Source of the DNA: Acidimicrobiales bacterium
Lineage (GTDB): Bacteria; Actinomycetota; Acidimicrobiia; Acidimicrobiales; UBA8190
Reading direction: 5' to 3'
DNA length: 37,886 nucleotides
Assembly (NCBI GenBank): GCA_030040015.1
Contig: JASHUM010000123.1
Span: forward strand, 1 to 37,886
Below the pieces are notes generated by a model. It did no database searches, had not been told where the DNA came from, and saw nothing but the letters and a program-made list of their open reading frames with translations. Numbering within the stretch: position 1 is the first letter of the stretch; every line of letters starts with the position of its first letter. The translations under genes were made by a program, and so were the position numbers. This document shows positions 8,551 through 14,657 of the stretch, in pieces.

Positions 8551-9360
8551 GTGACGCGGGTGGGAGTGCTCGGTGCCGGCGGCCGCATGGACCGGAGCGT
8601 GTGCCGGGCCGTGGAAGGCGATCCGGCGCTCGAGTTGGTCGCCGCCGTCGACCCCGGCCATGCGGGCCGCCTCGTGTCCGAGCTGTGCGGTCCCGGTGCT
8701 CCCGGCCTGCAGGTCTCGGGGGAGGTGGACGAGCTGAGCCGAGCCGGGGCCGAGGTGGCGGTCGACTTCACGGTGGCGTCCTCGGCGCTGGGGAATGCTC
8801 GTTGGTGCGCCGAGCACGGGGTCCACTGCGTGGTGGGGACCTCCGGGCTCGGGCGAGCCGACCTCGAGGACCTGGCGGCGCGCTTCACCGGCTCCAAGGC
8901 CAACTGCGTGATCGCTCCCAACTTCGCCATCGGCGCCGTGCTCATGATGCGCTTCGCCGCTCTCGCCGCCCCGTACGTGGACGGCGCCGAGATCGTCGAG
9001 CTCCATCACGACGCCAAGCGCGACGCGCCTTCCGGTACGGCCTTGCGCACGGCCGAGCTCATGGACGAGGCCCGCCGCCACGCCGGGTTGCCGTCGTGGC
9101 CCGCCGACCCCACCACCGATGCCACCATCGCCGGCACCCGTGGAGGCGTGAGCGGCGGCGGGCTGCACATCCACTCCGTGCGCCTGCCCGGATTGCTGGC
9201 CCACCAGGAGGTGGTCCTCGGCGCCGCCGGCCAGAGCCTGACCATCCGTCACGACTCCTACGACCGCAGCTCGTTCATGCCGGGGGTGCTGGTGGCCGTG
9301 AAGGCTGTGGCTTCCCGACCCGGTCTCACGGTCGGGCTCGAGAACCTGCTCGACCTGTGA
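8551..9360 (+). CDS. dapB: 4-hydroxy-tetrahydrodipicolinate reductase
   Basis: NAD(P)H-dependent reductase that converts the DapA product to tetrahydrodipicolinate in lysine/DAP synthesis. The N-terminal Rossmann fold begins VGVLGAGGRMDR. The third glycine of the GxxGxxG loop is Asp14 here (G8, G11, D14), an unusual substitution. VVGTSGL and APNFAIG are typical. The catalytic motif ELHHDAKRDAPSGTA (His152, His153, Lys156, Ser-Gly-Thr 161-163) is intact, as are the substrate-facing GGGLHIHSVRLPG and the C-terminal block SFMPGVL. 269 residues, normal. GTG 8551 was chosen because it starts at the fold and has the leaderless -10 spacing; a GTG at 8524 would lie upstream of that promoter. Confidence 0.95.
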   Translation: MTRVGVLGAGGRMDRSVCRAVEGDPALELVAAVDPGHAGRLVSELCGPGAPGLQVSGEVDELSRAGAEVAVDFTVASSALGNARWCAEHGVHCVVGTSGLGRADLEDLAARFTGSKANCVIAPNFAIGAVLMMRFAALAAPYVDGAEIVELHHDAKRDAPSGTALRTAELMDEARRHAGLPSWPADPTTDATIAGTRGGVSGGGLHIHSVRLPGLLAHQEVVLGAAGQSLTIRHDSYDRSSFMPGVLVAVKAVASRPGLTVGLENLLDL

Positions 9361-9373
9361 CGGCGGTTCCCTG

Positions 9374-9949
9374 ATGCCGGCCGACGGCGACCTGCGTCAG
9401 CGCATCCTCGAGGCCACGTATGCGTGCGTGGCCCGGTGGGGGCTGTCGAAGACCACCGTCGAGGACGCGGCGCGTGAAGCGGGAGTGAGCCGAGCCACGT
9501 TGTACCGCTACTTCCCGGGAGGGCGCGACGAGCTGATCACCGCCGTCGTCGCCTGGCAACACTTCGAGTTCTTCCACCGGCTCTACCACGAGGTCCAGGA
9601 CGCCACCTCTCTCGAGGAGGTGCTCGAACGCGGGCTCATGTTCGCCCGCCGGGCCGTGCTCGAGCACGAGGTCTTGCAGAAGATCCTCCAGACCGAGCCC
9701 GAGCTCCTCCTGCCCACGCTGACGGTGGAGTCCAACCGCACTCTGGGACTGATCAGCGGCTTCCTCGTGCCGTACCTCGTCCGCCATCCCCTGGCCGAGG
9801 GCGTGGACCCCCGGGAGGCAGCCGACTTCCTGGCCCGGATGATCCTCTCCTACATCGGCGCGCCCGGGCACTGGGACCTGAGCGACCCGGCCCAGGTGGC
9901 CACCCTGGTCAGAACGGAGCTGCTGGCCGGGGTCGTCGCCCCCTCCTGA
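9374..9949 (+). CDS. TetR-family transcriptional regulator (first of a tandem pair)
   Basis: 191-residue one-component regulator. The N-terminal helix-turn-helix is RQRILEATYACVARWGLSKTTVEDAAREAGVSRATLYRYFPG, shown by the segments ILEATYACVARWGL, TTVEDAAREAGV and SRATLYRYFPGGRDEL (residues about 8-55). The C-terminal ligand domain is all-alpha with no recognisable ligand class. It starts 13 bp after dapB without a clear Shine-Dalgarno. The next gene is a paralog: both share the block G(L)xKTTxxDxARxAxxSRATxYRxFPGG, SLEEVL, and EPEhLLPxL in the ligand domain. The ligand and targets are unknown; the adjacent diiron gene is a likely target by position. Confidence 0.88.
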   Translation: MPADGDLRQRILEATYACVARWGLSKTTVEDAAREAGVSRATLYRYFPGGRDELITAVVAWQHFEFFHRLYHEVQDATSLEEVLERGLMFARRAVLEHEVLQKILQTEPELLLPTLTVESNRTLGLISGFLVPYLVRHPLAEGVDPREAADFLARMILSYIGAPGHWDLSDPAQVATLVRTELLAGVVAPS

Positions 9950-9983
9950 GCGCCTCGGCCCGTCCTTCGCCCTCGGGCCATGG

Positions 9984-10013
9984 TTGACGATGAGACAAGA
10001 TCAGACATATTGT
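9984..10013 (+). promoter_or_regulatory. Sigma-70-like promoter of the second tetR gene
   Basis: TTGACG (9984-9989), an 18-bp spacer, then TATTGT (10008-10013), the best -35/-10 pair on the + strand of the window. The hexamer ends 6 nt before GTG 10020, so the transcript should start at the GTG and be leaderless. Confidence 0.6.
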
Positions 10014-10017
10014 CTCA
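9991..10017 (+). promoter_or_regulatory. Operator-like perfect inverted repeat TGAGACAA-N11-TTGTCTCA
   Basis: 8-bp arms at 9991-9998 and 10010-10017 with an 11-bp centre cover the spacer and most of the -10 of the promoter at 9984-10013. Length and symmetry suit a TetR-family dimer, most simply autorepression by the downstream regulator and control of the diiron gene in the same operon. An unusually AT-rich patch for this window. Confidence 0.6.
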
Positions 10018-10019
10018 GG

Positions 10020-10799
10020 GTGGGCAGGAGCGCTCTGGCCCTGGTTCGGTCCGACCGGTCCCGCCGGCCGCAGCGGGGACCGGTGGCGACGGGCGCCCCC
10101 GGGTCGGCCGTGTCGGGCGCCTCCGAACAGCGCATGCGCATCGTCGACGGCGCCTTGGCGTGCATCGCCCGGTACGGCCTGGCCAAGACCACCCTCGACG
10201 ACGTGGCCCGGGCCGCCCGGTACAGCCGGGCCACGGTGTACCGGGCCTTCCCGGGTGGCAAGGACGCACTGCTGGGGGCGGTGGCCGACACGGAGGTGTC
10301 CCGGCTCTTCAGCGACTTGGCCGTGCGCATGGGCGCGGCGGACAGCCTGGAAGAGGTGCTCGTCGCCGGCATGCAAGGGGCGGCGGAGCGCATCACCGAG
10401 CACGCCGCCCTGTCGTACCTGGTGGAGCACGAGCCCGAAGTGGTGCTCCCGCACCTGGCCTTCGAGCACGCCGACCACCTCTTGGCGCAGATCGCCCGGT
10501 ACGGGGCACCGTTCCTCGGGAGGTGGCTGGCCCACGACGAGGCCGTGCGCGTCGCCGAGTGGGCCACCCGCCTCGTGATCTCCTATCTCATGTGCCCGGC
10601 TGAGGACGTCGACCTGACCGACGATCGAGACGTGCGCCGTCTGGTGCGCAGTTACGTCCTGCCCGGCATCCGGGTGTTGTCGGCCCGAGCCGACGCCGCC
10701 GCGGCCCGAAGCAACGGGTCCGGCGCCGCAGACCCGCCCGTCACCGTGCGTCCATCCGTTCCGCTCCTGGGACCGACCAGCAAGGGGGAAGCATCATGA
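10020..10799 (+). CDS. TetR-family transcriptional regulator (second of a tandem pair)
   Basis: 259-residue regulator with an Arg/Pro-rich N-terminal extension of about 35 residues. The HTH follows: MRIVDGALACIARYGL, TTLDDVARAARYSRATVYRAFPGG. The ligand-binding domain contains SLEEVLVAGMQGAAERI and EPEVVLPHLAFEHADHLL. A Ser/Ala-rich tail ends at the TGA that overlaps the next ATG as ATGA. GTG 10020 was chosen because an earlier in-frame TTG at 9984 is the -35 hexamer itself. The gene sits directly behind an operator-like repeat, so autorepression is likely. Together with the diiron gene it forms a two-gene operon. The inducer is unknown. Confidence 0.87.
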   Translation: MGRSALALVRSDRSRRPQRGPVATGAPGSAVSGASEQRMRIVDGALACIARYGLAKTTLDDVARAARYSRATVYRAFPGGKDALLGAVADTEVSRLFSDLAVRMGAADSLEEVLVAGMQGAAERITEHAALSYLVEHEPEVVLPHLAFEHADHLLAQIARYGAPFLGRWLAHDEAVRVAEWATRLVISYLMCPAEDVDLTDDRDVRRLVRSYVLPGIRVLSARADAAAARSNGSGAADPPVTVRPSVPLLGPTSKGEAS

Positions 10800-11926
10800 C
10801 CGACCAGATGCGTTCGACCGAGGAGATCATCGGCCGTGCCGAGATCGACGACCTCGAAGCCATCATGGCCGTGTACAACACCGACGTCGACGAGACCCTG
10901 CACCCCGTGCACTCGGTCTACGACACCGTCTTCACGTGGGACTACGACAAGGGCGGTCGCCCCAAGCTCGACAAGCTCTACGAGAAGGCGAAGAAGGCCC
11001 AGTGGAACGCCCAGACCGACCTTCCCTGGGAGACGCCGGTCGACCAGGAGGAGTTGGTCGTGGCCAACGCCATCGCCAACGGCGGGTTCCAACAGGGGAT
11101 CGACGTGAGCGGTACCCCGCTGGCCAAGTGGAGCGACAAGGAGTGGATCGACTTCGGCGTCCAGAGCCAGAACTGGACCCTGTCGCAATTCATGCACGGC
11201 GAGCAGGGCGCGCTGGTGTGCACGGCCAAGATCGTGGAATCCGTGCCCTGGATCGACGCCAAGTACTACGCCTCGACCCAGGTGATGGACGAAGCCCGCC
11301 ACGTCGAGGTGTTCAGCAAGTACCTCGACGACAAGCTCTCGGGCCACTACCCGATCAATGCCCATCTGCGGCTGCTGCTCGACGACATCATCGCCGACAG
11401 CCGCTGGGACATGACCTACCTGGGCATGCAGATCATGGTCGAGGGTCTGGCCCTGGCCGCCTTCGGGTTCATGCACCAGATGACCACCGAGCCGCTCCTC
11501 AAGCAGCTCCTGCGCTACGTCATGTCCGACGAGTCGCGTCATGTGGCCTTCGGGGTGCTCAGCCTGCAGGAGTACTACCAGCAGCTCTCCGCTTCCGAGC
11601 TGCGCGAGCGCCAGGAGTTCGCCTTCGAGGCCGCTGTGCGGATGCGTGACCGCTTCCTCCAGCAGGAAGTGTGGGACCGCATGGGCATCGACCCCCGCAT
11701 CGTGGCTCCGCTTCTCCTGCAGGTGCCCGAGCGGAAGATGTTCCAGACCATGCTCTTCTCGAAGATCGTGCCCAACTGCAAGAAGCTGGGACTGCTCGAC
11801 GCCGCCGACGGGTGGCTGCGGGGGAAATTCACCGAGCTGGGCGTCATCTCCTTCGAGGACTGGGCCGACACCGGCGAGGAGTACGACACGTTGCAGGCGA
11901 CGGGGGAGGCGGCCGTCGCCTCCTGA
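10796..11926 (+). CDS. Ferritin-like diiron oxidase/oxygenase of unknown substrate
   Basis: 376-residue four-helix-bundle protein with a full carboxylate-bridged diiron site: Glu136 (MHGEQGAL), Glu166-x-x-His169 (MDEARHVEVF), Glu216 (MVEGLALAAF) and Glu246-x-x-His249 (SDESRHVAFG). The arrangement is that of ribonucleotide reductase R2, acyl-ACP desaturase and AurF-type N-oxygenases. The protein is longer than R2-like ligand-binding oxidase, and I do not recognise a partner reductase or substrate nearby. ATG 10796 has AAGGGGGAA 5 nt upstream and overlaps the tetR stop by 4 bp, so the two are translationally coupled. Regulation by one or both TetR proteins is inferred. No signal peptide or TM segment is seen. 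Confidence 0.85.
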   Translation: MTDQMRSTEEIIGRAEIDDLEAIMAVYNTDVDETLHPVHSVYDTVFTWDYDKGGRPKLDKLYEKAKKAQWNAQTDLPWETPVDQEELVVANAIANGGFQQGIDVSGTPLAKWSDKEWIDFGVQSQNWTLSQFMHGEQGALVCTAKIVESVPWIDAKYYASTQVMDEARHVEVFSKYLDDKLSGHYPINAHLRLLLDDIIADSRWDMTYLGMQIMVEGLALAAFGFMHQMTTEPLLKQLLRYVMSDESRHVAFGVLSLQEYYQQLSASELRERQEFAFEAAVRMRDRFLQQEVWDRMGIDPRIVAPLLLQVPERKMFQTMLFSKIVPNCKKLGLLDAADGWLRGKFTELGVISFEDWADTGEEYDTLQATGEAAVAS

Positions 11927-11927
11927 G

Positions 11928-11954
11928 CCGTGCCGCCGGGCGCGCCGGACACGG
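11928..11954 (+). terminator. GC-rich hairpin after the diiron gene
   Basis: CCGTG (11928-11932) pairs with CACGG (11950-11954), and an inner CCGG-N5-CCGG stem closes the loop. It begins 1 nt after the stop codon and precedes the dapA promoter. There is no T-tract, so intrinsic termination is uncertain. Confidence 0.35.
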
Positions 11955-11992
11955 ATCGCGAGGACGTACTCGGGGCCGGGCGCGTCGCCGGG

Positions 11993-11998
11993 TAGCCT
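11993..11998 (+). promoter_or_regulatory. -10 element of a leaderless dapA promoter
   Basis: TAGCCT ends 6 nt before the dapA ATG; the intervening GAGCCC is not a Shine-Dalgarno. Same hexamer as upstream of ribF. Confidence 0.55.
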
Positions 11999-12004
11999 GA
12001 GCCC

Positions 12005-12940
12005 ATGGGCATCGCCCAGTCCCCGGGGCGCTTCGGCGCCGTCCTCACGGCGATGGTCACCCCCTTCGACTCCGCAGGCGGGCTGGACGTCGACGCGGCG
12101 GTGGCCCTGGCGCGTCATCTCGTGTCGCACGGGAGCGACGGGCTCGTGCTCACCGGCACCACCGGCGAGGGCCCGTCGGTCACCGACGACGAGGGGTTCG
12201 AGCTGTGGCGGGTGTTGTCCCGGGAGCTGACCGTGCCGGTCGTGGCGGGAACGGGGAGCGCGGACACCAACCACGCCGTGGAACGCACCCGGCGGGCCGA
12301 GGCGGCCGGGGTGGCCGGAGTGCTGGTGGTCACCCCGTACTACAACCGGCCGTCGCAGGCCGGGATCACCGGCCACTTCCGTGCCGTGGCCGCCGCCACC
12401 AGCTTGCCGGTGCTCCTCTACGACATCCCGGTGCGGACCGGACGGCGCATCGCCACTGAGACGACCCTCGAGCTGGCCGCCACGGTCAAGAACATCATCG
12501 GAGTCAAGGACGCTTCCGGCGACGTGCCCGGAGCGGCTCGCCTGGCGGCTCGCGCCCCGGCGAGCTTCGAGGTCTACAGCGGCGACGACTCGCTCACCTT
12601 GGCCTTGCTGGCCGTCGGTGCGGTGGGGACCATCAGCGTCGAGTCGCACTGGGCCGGCGACGAGCTCGCCCAGATGGTGGCCGCCTTCGCCAAGGGTGAC
12701 GTGGAAGGCGCCACCGCCCTGAACGCGGTGCTCGACGAGTCGCATCGGTTCCAGAGCAGCGAGGCGTGGCCCAACCCGCTCCCGGCCAAGGCGGCGTGCC
12801 GGGCCCTGGGGCTGCCCGTCGGCCAGTGCCGGCTCCCCATGGGGGTGGCGCCGCCCGAGCTGGACGAGACGGCACGCGCCGTGCTGAGCCGTCTGGGCCG
12901 CACGCTGCCGTCAGGCGGGTCCGGCGGCTCTGTTGGCTGA
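12005..12940 (+). CDS. dapA: 4-hydroxy-tetrahydrodipicolinate synthase
   Basis: Class I aldolase that condenses pyruvate with aspartate semialdehyde, the first committed step of lysine/DAP synthesis. The TIM barrel contains the Thr-Thr pair in TGTTGEGPSV (Thr52, Thr53), Tyr112/113 in VTPYYNRPSQAG, Tyr139 in LLYDIPVRTGR and the Schiff-base Lys168 in GVKDASGD. GDDSLTLALLAVGAVGTIS is also typical. 311 residues, slightly long because of a Ser/Gly-rich tail. ATG 12005 follows the -10 TAGCCT by 6 nt. The rnj start overlaps its end by 8 bp; the dapA-rnj-ftsK order is common in actinobacteria. Confidence 0.97.
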   Translation: MGIAQSPGRFGAVLTAMVTPFDSAGGLDVDAAVALARHLVSHGSDGLVLTGTTGEGPSVTDDEGFELWRVLSRELTVPVVAGTGSADTNHAVERTRRAEAAGVAGVLVVTPYYNRPSQAGITGHFRAVAAATSLPVLLYDIPVRTGRRIATETTLELAATVKNIIGVKDASGDVPGAARLAARAPASFEVYSGDDSLTLALLAVGAVGTISVESHWAGDELAQMVAAFAKGDVEGATALNAVLDESHRFQSSEAWPNPLPAKAACRALGLPVGQCRLPMGVAPPELDETARAVLSRLGRTLPSGGSGGSVG

Positions 12941-14594
12941 GCCCGTTCGCGTCACCTTCCTGGGCGGGCTCGGGGAGATCGGGCGTAACTGCGCCTGCAT
13001 CGAGACCGAAGGCCGCATCGTCGTCCTCGACTGTGGGGTCATGTTCCCCGATCCCGACATGCCCGGCATCGACCTGGTGCTGCCCGACCTCACCTATCTG
13101 CGGGACAACGCCGAGCGGGTGGAGGCGGTGGTGCTCACCCACGGCCACGAGGACCACACCGGAGGCCTGGCCTACCTGCTGCGCGAGCTGTCGGCCCCGG
13201 TGTTCGGCTCGGCGCTCACCCTCGGCCTGGCCCGTCACCGGGTGGAAGAGGCCGGCGTGGAGGACCGGGCGCGCTTCGTCGAGGTCGAGGACGGCGAGCG
13301 TCGCACCGTGGGCCCCTTCGACGTGGAGTTCATCCCCGTCACCCACTCTGTCCCTCATGGCTATGCCACCGCCTTCCACACCCCGCAGGGCGTGGTGCTG
13401 CATTCGGGGGACTTCAAGATCGACCTCACCCCGGTGGACGGGAGGCTGACCGACCTGGCCCGCATCGGCGCCCTGGCCGACGGGGAGGGGATCCGCCTGC
13501 TCCTGTCCGACTCCACCAACGCCGAGGAGCCGGGGTTCACCGAGTCCGAGCGCAGCGTGGGGGCGGCGTTGCGGCGGCTGTTCGAGGCGGCGCGGGGACG
13601 GCGGGTGGTGGTCACCTGCTTCGCCAGCCACATCCACCGGATCCAGCAGGTGGCCGACGCCGCCATCGACAACGGCCGCAAGATCTCGACCCTGGGCCGG
13701 TCCATGGAGAAGAACGTCACGTTGGCCAGGCGGCTCGGCGTGCTCGCCGTCCCCGACGACGCACTGGTGGACGTGGAGGCCGTGGACCGGCTTCCTCCCG
13801 GCGAGGTGTGCGTCGTCTCCACCGGCTCCCAGGGCGAGCCGTTGTCGGCGTTGGCCCTCATGGCTGCCGGGGAGAGCAAGTGGCTGCACATCCGGCCCGG
13901 CGACGTGGTGGTGATCAGCGCCCATCCCGTACCGGGCAACGAGTGGGCGGTGGGCCGGGTCATCGACGGGTTGCACCGGCGCGGCGCCCAGGTCGTGCAC
14001 ACCGGGGTGGAGCCGGTGCACGTGAGCGGCCACGCCCGCCGGGGCGAGCTGCAGGTCATGTTGTCGGTCGCCCGGCCCGAATGGTTCGTCCCCGTCCACG
14101 GCGAGTACCGCCACCTCGTCAACCACGCCCGGCTGGCAACGCTCACGGGGGTGCCCGACGACCGTGTCCTTTTGTGCGAGGACGGCGACAGCATCGTCCT
14201 CGATGACGACGGCCTGCGCCGGGGCGACTCGGTCCCCGCCGGGTTGCTGTACGTGGACGGCACGGTGGGCGACGTGGAGCACGGGGTGCTGCGGGACCGC
14301 CGGGTGCTGGCCGAAGAAGGTGTCGTCGTCGTGGTGGCCACCGTCGACGTGCACCGCCGCGAGGTCGTGGGCAACCCCGAGATCGTCACGCGGGGCTGGG
14401 TGCACGCGCCCGAGGCGGAGGAGCTGCTCGAAGAGGCGAGCGCCACGGTGCGCAAGGAGCTCGAGGTGGCGCTGGCCGAGGGGGCGACCGAGCACGACCT
14501 GTTGCGCCGCCACGCCAGGCGGGCGCTCGGGCGGTTCGTCGGGGAGCGGACGAAGCGCCGCCCCATGATCGTCCCGGTCGTGGTCGTGGTCTGA
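12933..14594 (+). CDS. rnj: Ribonuclease J
   Basis: Metallo-beta-lactamase/beta-CASP ribonuclease with endo- and 5'-to-3' exonuclease activity, acting in mRNA decay and rRNA maturation beside PNPase. The zinc motif is THGHEDHTGG (His70, His72, Asp74, His75). Later metal ligands lie in PVTHSVPHGYA and HSGDFKID. The beta-CASP domain has LSDSTNAEEPGFTESE, CFASHIHRIQQ and STGSQGEP, and the final His block is PVHGEYRHL. 553 residues, normal. The start is TTG 12933, overlapping the dapA stop by 8 bp; it lies just before the conserved VRVTFLGGLGEIGRN, and no ATG or GTG is nearer. Coupled translation with dapA is likely. Confidence 0.96.
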   Translation: MAEPVRVTFLGGLGEIGRNCACIETEGRIVVLDCGVMFPDPDMPGIDLVLPDLTYLRDNAERVEAVVLTHGHEDHTGGLAYLLRELSAPVFGSALTLGLARHRVEEAGVEDRARFVEVEDGERRTVGPFDVEFIPVTHSVPHGYATAFHTPQGVVLHSGDFKIDLTPVDGRLTDLARIGALADGEGIRLLLSDSTNAEEPGFTESERSVGAALRRLFEAARGRRVVVTCFASHIHRIQQVADAAIDNGRKISTLGRSMEKNVTLARRLGVLAVPDDALVDVEAVDRLPPGEVCVVSTGSQGEPLSALALMAAGESKWLHIRPGDVVVISAHPVPGNEWAVGRVIDGLHRRGAQVVHTGVEPVHVSGHARRGELQVMLSVARPEWFVPVHGEYRHLVNHARLATLTGVPDDRVLLCEDGDSIVLDDDGLRRGDSVPAGLLYVDGTVGDVEHGVLRDRRVLAEEGVVVVVATVDVHRREVVGNPEIVTRGWVHAPEAEELLEEASATVRKELEVALAEGATEHDLLRRHARRALGRFVGERTKRRPMIVPVVVVV

Positions 14595-14641
14595 GCCTCC
14601 CGGCCAGCCCCGCGGTCCCGCGGTGCTGATGAGCCTGCTGT

Positions 14642-14647
14642 TAGCGT
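14642..14647 (+). promoter_or_regulatory. -10 element upstream of ftsK
   Basis: TAGCGT lies 10 nt before GTG 14658 and only 1 nt before GTG 14649. If it is the -10, the start must be 14658 or 14661 and the mRNA is leaderless or nearly so. Confidence 0.45.
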
Positions 14648-14657
14648 TGTGGCCACT

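Noticed and set aside
9361-9373. An operator for the first tetR gene
   Set aside because: The 13-bp gap after dapB contains no dyad and no copy of TGAGACAA; its control is not visible here.
14611-14624. CCGCGG repeated twice after rnj as a terminator
   Set aside because: The possible stem is only 4 bp and the words are self-complementary GC-rich sequence likely by chance.
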